In this document: piece by piece, positions 1 to 11,137 of the stretch | Position numbering within the stretch: the stretch's first letter is position 1 | Layout: each line of letters starts with the position of its first letter | Assembly (NCBI GenBank): GCA_028551475.1 | Contig: CM052359.1 | Span: 5,333,583-5,397,582 of the forward strand | From: Casuarina equisetifolia | Taxonomy: Eukaryota > Streptophyta > Magnoliopsida > Fagales > Casuarinaceae | Length of the DNA stretch: 64,000 nt | Direction: 5' to 3' | Made by a program: the position numbers and the translations under genes | Notes under the pieces: model-generated | Told to the model about the DNA's origin: nothing | Database searches by the model: none | Seen by the model: the letters and a program-made list of their open reading frames with translations, nothing else

Positions 1-1060
1 TTAGTTTCATTGGTCAATAATTCTTTTTTTGTCAAAATTTTATAATTACAATCAACCTTTTTCTCCATTTACTTCCTTAGGTTCAAAATTGGTTATGTAT
101 ATAGATTATGCTTTTATTCCTTTATATTTTACTTACTAGATCTCTTCCTGATTTAGCATGTTATACTATTATTCATTATATATATGTCCCCTACTTCTAA
201 TGTTTATATCAAACAAAGAATAACCTATGTGCAAGCACATTTTCAATCAAAATAGGTAATGTTAAGGTAATTTTATATTATTGTTTTGGACGTTTCTTAT
301 CATAGGAACATACATAGTTTCTTGACAATTAATAAAAACTAAGAATAAATTAATTTACAAGTGTGCATCACATATTACTAAAACTAAGTAGCTTAGTACT
401 CAGGACCATTATTTTTCTCAATTTTTTTCCTAGATTTTGTCACAATACTAAGTATGAGAACATAAAGAAATTGAGATTTTGAAATTACATAACTACTTCA
501 AGCTTCGGTTATGTAAGTCAAACTTTCTATTTCAGGCAAGGACTTCAACTTGACCATAATTGCTAGACATTCACAACATTATGCTAGTACCATGTCTAGA
601 TCACACATGCTTCTTAAGCTTATTATTTAATGAAGCTTCACCCCATCATACCAAATTTGAATGCATGGATGTGCACCTTTATGACACAATGCGACATCTA
701 TGCATTTACAAGTGGTCTACACAGTCCATATGATCTCATGTTGACTTATTACTATAAATTCTTACATTTACTTGCTTTTATTTAGAATAATGAACTTTTT
801 GGCCTATTGATATAACTCACTTTCTCTTCCTATCTCACTTTTGATATTTTTGTTTTAGTTTATTTTATATATATCTTGTTTGTCAATGTTTTTATGTTGA
901 CACTTTTACTACCTTTCATTACACTTAATTTCTCTTTTTTATAAAGTTTCTATATCTCCACACCAAATCCACCATGTTGTTCCAATAAACCTAAAAAACC
1001 ACTAATACGATCATTTAATTATGTTCCATTATGCCTATTACATTCAATGCACCTAGATAT
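1..1060. other. AT-rich intergenic sequence, no gene seen
   Basis: No reading frame of coding character and no repeat structure could be recognised. It precedes the decayed Copia element and may include its degraded 5' part, but no domain is readable here. Confidence 0.4.
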
Positions 1061-2850
1061 CCCATCTCTTAATATACAACCTATGATTAGCTAGTCCCAC
1101 AGCATCAACATCTTATTGCCTTCATTTTCACTATACAAGAACTAGTTTCATATTTGGAAGTTGTAATGGACCATTATTAGGTGGCAATCGTGGAAGAAGA
1201 GTTGTCAACACTAATTGCTAATCACATATGAGATTTAGTACCATTATCCTAGGACGTTGCAATATTGGATGTAAATAGATGTATAAAGTTAAATCTAAAG
1301 CATATAGTAACATTGAAAGATAAAAAGCAAGATTAATGGAAAAAGATTAAAAGTAGTGTGAAGGTATTGATTATAAAAGAAACTTCACTCCTACAATGAA
1401 GTTGGTAACTATTTGTGCAATCATGACCGTAATAACAACATGTAATTGACTCCTTTATTAGCTAAATGTACAAAAAGCTTTTTTACATAAAGATTCTTTG
1501 GAGGAATGTTTAATGAATATTCCACTAGGCTTCCTAAATAGAGAGAAGGTCTAACATATAGATTAAGTTTTTATATGGTTTAAACAAGTATTGTGTTAAT
1601 GAAATGTGAAATTCAAAATGGCTTTACTTGCTATGGGTTTTAGATAATCATTACATGTTAATGCATTCTTTACAAGAGAGAGTGGAAATACTTTTGTTAT
1701 TCTACTCATATAGGTGGACAACATAACTTTTGTTATCCTAATCATATGTAACAAACTCATGTTATCTCTTAGTTGAAATCTTATTTAAATTATAACTTTT
1801 GTATGAAGGATTTAAAGTAATCAAAATACTTTTTAGAATTAAGATAACTCATTCACATGATAAAATTTTCATTAGTCAACATAGATACATTTTAAAGTTA
1901 ATATCTAAGGTAAACCTTTCTAGTTTCAAGCTCATTACCACTTTTATAGAGCATGATACAAAATTCAGCACTAAAGAATATGATGTTACATTAGATGATC
2001 CACTGTTGTGTGATCCTAGGCCTTATAGGAAATTGGTTGCAAAGTTAGAACATCTCATTATTATACAGACTGATATTACATTCTTGGTGCAATAGCTCAA
2101 TTGGTTTGCTAATGCACTAAAGCAATCACACACAAACACAACTCTAAGGATATTTCAATATATTAAGATGACTCCAAGATTAGGCTTTTAAGTTTTAGCT
2201 CAATTATCTCTTTATTTGGTAGCATATTTTGATGCTAGCTATGGTTGTTGTAGGTGGACCTAAGGTTTTGTCATTGGTTTATACATAAAGGTTAATAAAT
2301 CACTTATTTCTTGGGGCATAAAAAGGTAGCCAAAAATTTTCATATTGTTTACTGAATTAAAGTATCAAGCAGTGGCCATAACAATTTGTGAACTTGTTTG
2401 ACTTGTTGGGATTTTTAATGATCTTAGAATTAATATTAGGTTGTCTATTCATCTTTATTATGATAATGAAACTACACAATACATGGCAACTAATCCCACA
2501 TTTCATTAACATACCAAACATATTGAAATTGCTTATCTTTTCACATTAAAGATATTAGTATGAAGTTTCATTTTTTCACTCCCCATTCCAACATCGTAGC
2601 AGCCAAAAGATCTTTTCACCAAGTCATTAGCAAATCCTCAACACTATCATCTTTTGTCCAACTTTAGGATTTTTAATTTATATAAGCCAAAGTTTGAGGG
2701 GAGTATTAAGATGTATTGTGTATATTGGGCCTATGTATAGTTCCCGCCTAGCCCAGTCCTCTTTTCTCTTCTAATTTTTGCATCTGTATATGGGTATGCT
2801 TTGTAAACATTCATTCTTTAATTTTTTTAATAATTGTGAATAGCTCATCC
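1060..2850 (+). mobile_element. Decayed Copia retrotransposon, RT-RNase H and 3' LTR start
   Basis: Plus-strand translation in shifting frames recalls Copia pol. Around 1350-1420 there is a GIDYKRNFTPTMK-like stretch, equivalent to the usual GVDYxETFSPVxK of reverse transcriptase. It is followed by AFLHKDSLEE and IPLGF near 1480-1545 and a YVDD-like VDN near 1715. From 1799 to 2095 an open stretch matches the RT/RNase H connection (ISQHRYILKL, YRKLVAKLEHL). RNase H remnants continue to about 2560. A purine-rich tract (GTTTGAGGGGAGTATTAAG) at about 2692-2710 looks like the polypurine tract, so the 3' LTR should begin near 2712; its far end is not clear. Many stops and frameshifts show it is dead. 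The 5' half and gag were not recognised. Confidence 0.75.
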
Positions 2851-4280
2851 TGCTTGCGGGCATTCCAGAAACTTGGCGTTTCATGTTTGATTGCAATTTA
2901 ACTTAAATAACTTTATTGCATTCATCAGCCCGAGTTGGATTGAGCGACCTTAATAAATACGCTAATTTTAGTGCAGACAAATGTCGCCTTAGAGAGTAAC
3001 GACAGAGGTTGAAGCAATTTGATATTCATTTCTCTTACAGCATCAGCGAACTTGGAAGGGGGACACCTCTAGAATGTCCGTGGTTGCCACCACAGCACAA
3101 CGTAAGGGCATCTTTTGCCGGCAAGAAGAATATGTCGTTCTAAAACAAGTTCCAGCTGCACTTGGTAACATGGGGCTCTTTAGCGAGGATGACAAAAGCG
3201 AGGAAGGATATCGCATATATCCGCAGCCTTAGGGAATGCGATAATTTGGATATCACACGAGGTCCAAGGGTATTATGCAGAATATTATCATATCCTGGAT
3301 TAATTTGTAGCCTTTGTCCATATGGAGGAAAGAATAATCTTTATCCGTTATCTTTAATAGCCCACTTTATAGTTAATATCGGGCATATGCTTGATTCCAA
3401 GATGCCGCACCAGCTAAAATATTCCCAGTCTCTTAAAAACAAACAAAATCAACTGCTCATCTTATGTCATACGAGGCGCACCAAGCATTAATCCTCTGGT
3501 CAGTGGCTCATAAAGTGTAGGTATTGAATCAAATCAGACGCTATATATGAGTATCGTGTGATGACGAATCTCTCCTAGCAAATACAAAATGCAGATAGTG
3601 ACTGATAACGGGAAGCAACATGACGCTTCCTGCATGAAAATCGTACCAAAGCAAATATGAATATGCTCTCCACTTCGGATATTGCTGCACTTGTCATCTT
3701 CCACGTTCCTTTGTCAGTGGGGGCTTCCTGTGCATATATATATGACCTGGGACTCGATATTGGATCAAGCATCAGAGCAAATTGTATTCAATCCATCATT
3801 TGAAGGTATAGATTTTTTCTTTTTTTCGTTCAGTCCATCGTTTCCTTCTACAAATTCTAGGCTGCGGGGTTGTTTTGTGTGTCTGTAGGTAATATCGATG
3901 GACTTTGTTTGCTTTCTTCATCATCTTTTTGAAAACTGTTGAACATCTTGTCCTTTTGAATATGGCAATATAAGTATATGGCTTCTATAAATGGAAATTT
4001 TGAGCTCTGAACCTCTGCTTTTCCATTGCACTTCTTGACAGGTTCATCAGGTGTTTCATCTAAATTACTGTTTATCAACTCTTTCCCCAAATTCTCTCGC
4101 AGAAGAGTGTGGTTTAATGAGTTTTATTGTTCTAGTTGTAGTTCATGATTCTCAAAGTCAGCGAATATCAAATTTTAAGAAAACAGCAGTTCGATTCTTT
4201 ACTTGTCCACAAATTAATGCAAGAACTCCAATATTCAGCTAACTAATGATGGGGAATATCGTGCAGTTATATTCTTGAAG
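2851..4280. other. Spacer and probable promoter/5' leader of the HAD hydrolase gene
   Basis: No recognised gene. A small plus-strand frame at 3074-3232 (52 codons, ATG to TAG) has coding-like composition but no family I know. Upstream ATGs at 3682 and 4051 fall between the likely promoter and the true start. The transcription start cannot be placed from sequence. Confidence 0.4.
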
Positions 4281-6872
4281 ATGGATGCTGTTGGGAGGTC
4301 AAGTGAAGCCAAATATGAGTGCTTGCTCTTCGGTATGTAATAATGCAACTTAGCCTTGTTTTTTTATTACTCTAGGAAGAATAAAAGTTACTTTGTTTGG
4401 TCCGTTGTTTCGATTTGATGCGGGACAAGTCCCACATCGAGCAATTAAGGAGACTATTTTGGGATTACAGGGGGTGATGTCCCTCTTCCAAGTGAAGAAT
4501 CATGTTTACCCAAAACAAGAATTCGATAAATATAGACCAATCTTTCTCCTAAGCAATCTATTTATTTTTATTTTTATTTTTATTTTAATTTTTTTAAGAG
4601 AACAAGATTAGATGTAATAATCATACCTCTTGAGAAATCTATTATCCTACTAATTATAGTGTTTTAGATCAACAAGTTGGATAAGAGATTGGAAAATTGG
4701 CACAATAGTGCATACCTCGTGATCTATTGTTGGAAAATACCATTCTTCATGTCGAAGAAAAATTACATATGTCAACGTCATCTCATTTGTGGGTACAAAA
4801 CATGTTTCTGCAGATATGGATGACACTCTGTACCCAATGAGCTCTGGTCTCAATTTGGCGTGTCGCAGGAACATAATAGGTATGAATATGATGATCATGG
4901 TGTCAGGGGTACTAATTCAATTACGATGATACTGATATTGACCTTTTTGAATTGTAGAGTTCATGCTGCACCATCTGCATATGGAAGAAACTGAAGTACC
5001 AAGGATGTGCGTGGAATTGTATAAGGAATACGGCACTACAATGGCCGGTCTAAAGGTAAAATAGAGCTGAATTTACCATTTTTTTTCCCGCCAATTTTAA
5101 TAAATTCCAGAAGCGATGCTATTTTTGCTTATTGTTGCTATGGTCTTTCCTTACAGGCTCTCGGTTACGAATTTGATAACGATGAGTTTCATGAGTATGT
5201 CCATGGAAGACTACCCTACGAAGTCCTTAAGCCCGACCCAGTCTTAAGGAACCTTCTCCTTTCCATGCCACAGCGTAAAATAGTATGTCTAGACGGTTCT
5301 AATTTCTCTCACGCAGATTTTCATGAAAAAGACCGAACCATATTGGTAAATCTAAGCTGTTTCTACTGATATTTCAGATCTTCACTAATGGCGACAAAGC
5401 ACATGTGGCTCAAGTTCTCAGCAGGTTGGGTTTGGAAGATTGTTTTGAAGGCATCATATGCTTTGAAACTCTTAACCCCCAACTTGAACCAGTTGATGGC
5501 ATGGACGTGCGAGATGATGATGCAGACTTGGAAGGAGGTTCCGGGGAGGTCAATGCCATTGATTTGGCTTATGGTAGAAGTTCAAGTTTCAGCCCCAAAT
5601 CCCCAATCCTCTGCAAACCCTCTGTGGAAGCCATGGAAGCCGCCATTCAAATAGCCGACGTTGACCCGAAGAAAACTGTAAAATTAAAATGATTCCTCCA
5701 AAATAAAATAGAACTGTTATTCGCTGAAATATTGTCTGGATTAAGTGATGGAGATTTTCTTTTCCTGTTTCAGATTTTCTTTGATGATAGCACCCGAAAC
5801 ATTGCAAGTGGTAAAGTGGCCGGACTTCGTACTGTACTCGTAAGTCCCAAATTGCTCTATATAGCAATTTAAAAAAAAAAAAAACATACTCACTTATGCA
5901 TGCATTAATGTCAAATATCGAACTTAGACTACTGAGATTAAGAGATCCTAAACACCGTCTTTTTTTAACCAAATCAAGTGCTTGTTAATGTAGAATTGAA
6001 TCAAGCACTTACCAATATAGATGATATATATTTTAGAGATTAAAAACCTTAAAATAAATAAATAAATAAACTTTGAAGAAACACCCCTTTTCAAACAACA
6101 TTAGTAATACTATTTTTGAAACATTTGAGTGACAACTAAGCAAGCATCGTCCTTTTTTAATTAAATCAAGTGCTTGTTAATATAAAACTGAATCAAGTAT
6201 TTGTTAATATAAATGATATATATTTTGGAGATTAAAAATCTTGAAAATAAATAAATAAACCTTGAAGAAACACCCCCTTTCAAACAACATTAGTGATACT
6301 ATTTTTGAAACATTTGATTGATGACCAAGCAAGCATCATCTTTTTTTAACTAAATTAAGTGCTTGTTAATGTAAAATTGAATCAAATATTCGTCAATATA
6401 GATGGTACATATTTTAGAGATTGAAAACCTTGAAAAAAAATTTAAATAAATAAATAAACCTTGAAGAAACACCCTTTTTAGACAACATTAGTAATACTAT
6501 TTTTGAAAGGTTTGAATGAAAGTCAGCACTTCTCAAGATGCAATGCCTCTGGATCGCAACACCCTGCGTTGTTATTGGCATTCTTTTTGCGACCAACGGT
6601 CAGTCACTTATATGGTTCAGGGTTCATCTTCATATCATTGCTGCATAACAAAATGAATCACTACTTTACTACCGTCGAGATTTTATTTAAGTAGTATAAT
6701 TTATTCGTACTGAAAGCAGGTGGGTAGCTCGACCCTGGTGCCCGGCGCAGACCACGCCTTGAGGAGCATCCACAACATCAGAGAAGCATTACCTGAAATA
6801 TGGGAAGGTGCAGGCGAACTGATTGACCAACTTATTCAACCCAATGCAGTTGAAACCGTTGTCCTCGCATAG
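4281..6872 (+). CDS. HAD-superfamily hydrolase, pyrimidine 5'-nucleotidase-like (SDT1 family)
   Basis: Seven exons: 4281-4332, 4814-4879, 4958-5055, 5157-5282, 5378-5677, 5774-5839, 6720-6872. All joins are GT-AG and in phase, giving 286 aa. The predicted cytosolic enzyme carries the four haloacid dehalogenase motifs. Motif I is DMDDT at residues 18-22, with the nucleophilic Asp18 split across the exon 1/2 junction. Motif II is IFTN at 115-118, motif III is Lys near 194 (CKPSVEAM), and motif IV is FFDDS at 216-220. The cap-region segment EYGTTMAGLKALGY is typical of the plant SDT1-like pyrimidine 5'-nucleotidase family, which dephosphorylates nucleoside monophosphates; the exact substrate is inferred. 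The ATG at 4281 is chosen because an in-frame TGA lies just upstream and it places motif I at the family's usual depth. Intron 6 (880 bp) carries a 3-copy tandem repeat. The gene converges on the cyclophilin gene. Confidence 0.93.
5955..6512. repeat. Three tandem units of about 190 bp inside intron 6 of the HAD gene
   Basis: Each unit begins near a T-run after a GCATCRTC-like motif (about 5955, 6145 and 6334) and contains 'caagtgcttgttaat', 'gatatatattttagagatt', an (AAAT)n-like run and 'cttgaagaaacacccc'. Units differ by scattered substitutions and small indels, so the duplication is not recent. Confidence 0.85.
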
Positions 6873-7230
6873 GTTTACTCAGAGCCTGAGATTACATCAA
6901 CTTCTGATGCAAAATTGTGAAATAAAGTGACCCTTTACATTAAGCTTATTATGTCACACCATCAGGAAATTTAATACAGAAATCTTATAGTAAGTTGCCA
7001 CAGCAGAATGGATTGTGAACTGCCCATAAATTCATATGAGTGATAAACTAGTTGACCACATTGCACGCAATCCTGGCGTTTGAACCCACCCACATAAATA
7101 TTACATACTCCTCGACCACTGGCTTATCAAAAGATCGACCAGATATCCTCAGCTGATACTATAGTATCACAGCAAAGTGATAATTGGGAAAAAGAAAGAA
7201 ACCAAGGGGCACAATTTGTTAACAGATGAA
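6873..7230. other. Convergent 3' spacer between HAD and cyclophilin genes
   Basis: The 358 bp between the stop codons of the convergent genes should hold both 3' UTRs. AATAAA-like and TTTATT-like signals are loosely present. No other feature was seen. Confidence 0.5.
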
Positions 7231-9845
7231 TCAGCTGTCTATAGGCAGCTCTCCGCAATTGACAATTCTGCATGGCACCCGAGGTGAATCTGACCTACTT
7301 GTCTCCAGGGATTCCAGTTTCCTCACAACATCCATTCCGTCGACAACATGTCCAAACACAACATGGCGATTGTCCAACCACGGAGTCTACATCAAGCAAA
7401 TTCACAGCCTTAATATAAAAACTTTGAGCCAGAGAACCAACTTAACCAAACACAAAACTTTGGCGTAACTATTGGATTTGCCAGTGAAACAAAGGTATTG
7501 GCTGATGTCATGAATCAAACATAAAAGCAAGTACGAGGGCCACGTGGTATTTTGACCCGCATGGATCATGTCTCCAAGCTTGAGGGAGGGCTAGTATTTT
7601 GACAGGCAAGTAAGGATCATGCCTCCAGGCTTGACTTGAGGCAGAGCCTGTATTGTGACAGGCAAGTAAGGGTCATGACTCCAGGCTTGGCTTGAGGCAG
7701 ACCCTGTACTTTGACAGGCAAGTAAGGGTCATGCCTGCAGGCTTGGCTTGAGGCAGAGCTCATATTTTGACAGGCAACTAAGCATCATGCCTCCAGGCTA
7801 GCATGGAGGCAGGGCGCTCATCTTGAGGAAGTAAAAATGTCAATAATTGACCCTGATGACGACTATGGCTATCAGTGAGTACCTCCCCAACCTGATAATC
7901 TTGTATGTTTCTTTTTATTGATAGGTTATACACACACACTTGCGGACTATTGAAGGCATAGCTCACCTTATATTGTGATTTGCAACAGGTGTTATATTTA
8001 TATTTTGCAGAATCATGATGCCCAATTAACTCATTCATAAGAATGTCAATTAGGGAAAACGGCATTTCCATGTGTTTAAAAGATATTCGGCCATTCAAAG
8101 ATTTCTAGAAGTAACACTATCTGATACTACAAGGCAGATTAGATGATCAACCTGGTTCTAGAGTGAAAAGTATGAAATTTCACAAAGCTGGCAAACAGAT
8201 AGAACTAATTACAGAAGCTATAGATAGAACTTATTACAGAAGCTATCTCACCTTCACTGTGCAGATGAAAAATTGGCTTCCATTGGTACCAGGACCAGCA
8301 TTGGCCATGCTCAAAACTCCAGGGCCCACGTGCTTCACTGCAAATAAGTGCTTGAAAATCAGTACTATAATTGCCATTCATTCAAATGCTTCATCAAACA
8401 CCAGAACTTAATTTCTTTGACCATGCTGCTCATTACTAAATTACTGAGGCGCTTGTAAGACATACAGGAGAAGTTCTCATCCTCAAATTTAGAGCCATAG
8501 ATGCTGATTCCTCCAGTTCCCTGCAGCCAATGAACACCACAATTGTTGGCTTAGTTTTAGTGCTCCTAGTTTTCTAGTTCTCACGGAGAGAGAGAGACAG
8601 AGAGAGAGAGAGAAGAAGCAAGAGACAACTAACATCTCCTTCTGTAAAGTCCCCTCCCTGGATCATGAAATCTTTAATAATACGGTGAAAGGAACATCCC
8701 TTGTACCCATAACCTTTCTCTCCTGCATTAAGAACATTATGATTTTATCTGGACAGTAAACCATAATACGTGCGATCAACACAACAAAAAAAAAAAAAGA
8801 AAAAATACCGATGCCTCTAAACAATTACGTCTAGTGTGAAAAAAGCATGCCTGTGCACAAGGCTCGGAAGTTCTCAGCCGTTTTTGGAACCACATCTCCA
8901 AAAAGGCCAATTACAATCCTACCGGCAGGATCAGGCCCGATTTCTACATCAAAGAAACACTTGGTCGTCACTTTGGCTTGCAGCTCAAGATCCTAAAATA
9001 AAGTGACCAAATATAAGACAACAAATCCAACATATTCACCCGAATAAGAATAGCTACAAGGATGATAGCAACTATTCCTAGACACAACAACGATGTAAAG
9101 ATTGTGAAAGGGGAAAGGAATAATGATGCTTGCTAAGTACTTCTGGCACTGTCATGAGATTTTTGGTTTCTGTGGATTGAAAAGCTGTCTTCATTGGTTT
9201 AAGAGAGGCGACAGAAATTCTCATTAAGCATTACCAAAAGCACAGCGACCAAGTAAGATATTTACATTTGCCATTGCGTTGCAGACCATTCTTCGGTACT
9301 TAATTGAAGGTGCTCTAGAAAGTTTGGTGACAGGAAAACTTGAGGCGTAGCATGAGCTCGATGTCATTACTCTCACAGGACAGCTTAAATTTGGAACTTT
9401 GGCGTAGCCTGACCGCAAACTCGTATGTGGCATACCCACGTGAGACACACTTTGGCCATGACTACCCTGAAAAATAAAACATAGCAATCAATGTGATTGT
9501 CACAGAGACAAATACTAAGAATTATTAACCTCGAATCCACTTTCCGAAGAAGACGATAAAGAGAAAAATAAAAGGCAAAAGAGTGGCTTTTGCATGATAT
9601 GAGTGGAAATAGTGATTCGGAGTTATTCAGAACAAATCATAGCAAAGAAAGCAAAAGAATCGGTAAGTTGAAGTGCTTTTTGACTGAAAATCTAAAAGCG
9701 CAATCGGCAATAAGTTGAACGGTTTTGATTAGTAATAAGAGTAAGAGCACTGAAAAATGAAGAATGAAGCAGCAAAAAGAACCTGGAAGAGAGAAGGGGG
9801 AGTGCCGTGACAATACACCATTTGCATTGAGACTGCAGAAGCCAT
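7231..9845 (-). CDS. CYP20-3: Chloroplast stromal cyclophilin (peptidyl-prolyl isomerase), CYP20-3 type
   Basis: Minus strand, seven exons: 9783-9845, 9266-9466, 8851-8992, 8634-8722, 8466-8520, 8252-8337, 7231-7386, giving 263 aa. Residues 1-88 are Ser/Arg-rich and low in acidic residues and begin [13 protein letters not shown], as expected for a plastid transit peptide. The cyclophilin domain follows: FDVEIG near 102, [15 protein letters not shown] at 147-161 with catalytic Arg149, [15 protein letters not shown] near 194-208, and [10 protein letters not shown] with the cyclosporin-site Trp215. Cys134 and Cys209 sit where the redox-regulated cysteines of CYP20-3 are known. The family folds stromal proteins, binds serine acetyltransferase and responds to thioredoxin; that role here is inferred. 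Intron 3 (8723-8850) uses a GC donor. The 865 bp last intron holds a 56 bp tandem repeat. Confidence 0.94.
7563..7828. repeat. Five-copy 56 bp tandem repeat in the last cyclophilin intron
   Basis: Units are 7563-7613 (51 bp), 7614-7669, 7670-7725 and 7726-7781 (56 bp each), and a partial unit 7782-7828. Each carries 'tcatgcctccaggcttg', 'gaggcag' and 'ttgacaggcaagtaa'. The GC content is clearly above the surrounding intron. Confidence 0.92.
8586..8615. repeat. (GA)n microsatellite in cyclophilin intron 4
   Basis: An interrupted GA dinucleotide run lies just downstream of exon 5's acceptor side on the plus-strand view. On the transcribed strand it reads as a CT tract upstream of the acceptor, so it may serve as polypyrimidine sequence. 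Confidence 0.8.
8723..8850 (-). other. GC-AG intron in the cyclophilin gene
   Basis: On the minus strand the exon 3 end reads ..TGCACAG|GCATGC.. and exon 4 opens after ..TGCAG. Phase (1 nt + 2 nt = GGA, Gly) and the conserved [11 protein letters not shown] protein segment fix the join. No GT donor gives the same protein. Confidence 0.85.
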
Positions 9846-11137
9846 AAAGCTGATTGTTGAGATTAGTTACAGCAGGAAATGCCGCAGAAGGCTATGTTCT
9901 TCTTCTCAGCTCTCTCAACGATGGAATAAGCCTTCGGATAGGATAGAGAACCGGAAAGGGAAACCAGACGTCGGGATCTCCTTATGTTTTTGCAGAGACT
10001 GGAGATAGGGTTTAGCAGGAGTCGTACTTTTTTTTTTTTTCTTTTAATCTTTATTTTCCCCTAATTTTTTGGTTGTGGAGACCTTGTCGTTAAACAACGA
10101 CGACCCAGCCCTACATCGGTATTTCAGACGCCGTTCTTCGAAATCTCCGCAACCGTCGAAAATAGGAAAAACAGAAAAAAGGAAAAAAAATATTCTGATT
10201 AACCTTTATGGCATGGATGTTTAGTCTTAAGGTGTGATATCATGTACTTAGTTAAATATAATTGTTTGTTCTTAACATGGTGTCAAAACCCAAGTTTTCT
10301 TTCACTACAAAATATGAATTTAGACCAATTAGATCTACAACATATTTAATCCTACATTATGAGGAAGGACATGTTAGGATGTGAATGTTTAATTATACAA
10401 TGCTAAGACGTGGAAACCCAAGTTTTCTTTATTAGTTTTAAGGTGTGATATTATGTACTTAGTTAAATATAATTGTTTGTTCTTAACATGGTGTCAAAAT
10501 CCAAGTTTTCTTTATTATAAAATATGAATTTAGACCAATTAAATCCATAATATATTTAATCATACATTATGATAAATGACGTGCTGAGATATGGATATTT
10601 AATTATACATTATTAAGATGTGGACTTCTATTCATATTTAAATTAGTTATTCTTCTCATTTGAGGTAGTTTTTAAAATGAATTTAGATATTTTTAATATA
10701 ATATTAAAGTCTAGATCTTTCTTAACACTTCTATAAAATAAAATAGATTTATGTAAAAAGTAACATTGTTCCGTAAATATCTAAACTTACATTATAATAA
10801 GGAGATGTGTTGTAGTGTGAATATCTAGTCTCATATTACTTATGTATAAAATTGGGTATTTGGTTAAATATGGTTATTTCTCCCCATTTGACAAATCAGT
10901 CGCATTATTTACATGATCTTTTAGTTTGATGGATGTTATTGAAAAGTTGTGCAGGTAAACAAAGGAAGGAGCAGCAGGGCCTACAAATTAAAAGGCCTGG
11001 GTTTCTATGTCGTGAGTAAACCGAGGAGAGAGAACGAATTGAAGCCCATCTCTCCACGAGACTCCAAAAGTCCCGGGTGGGGGAAGACCGACGGAGTGCA
11101 GAGCGTGGAGATAAGAACCATGTGATTCGAGTTCGCC
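9846..11137. promoter_or_regulatory. Shared divergent spacer of the cyclophilin and START-domain genes
   Basis: The two start codons face away from each other across 1,292 bp, so both promoters and 5' UTRs must lie here. The outer edges are GC-richer and probably transcribed; the middle (10200-10900) is AT-rich and repeated. No TATA box could be assigned with confidence. Confidence 0.6.
10221..10642. repeat. Tandem duplication of about 211 bp in the divergent spacer
   Basis: The unit starting 'ttagtcttaaggtgtgata' at 10221 recurs as 'ttagttttaaggtgtgata' at 10432. Both contain 'gtacttagttaaatataatt', 'ttcttaacatggtgtcaaaa' and 'aaatatgaatttagacc'. A third, much weaker echo extends to about 10880. 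Confidence 0.88.

Noticed and set aside
5589..5972. 127-codon minus-strand frame over HAD exons 5-6
   Set aside because: It crosses confirmed exons and introns of the HAD gene and has no recognisable domain.
7778..8098. 106-codon minus-strand frame inside the last cyclophilin intron
   Set aside because: It lies on the gene's own strand between two exons that join in phase without it, overlaps the 56 bp array and has no domain.
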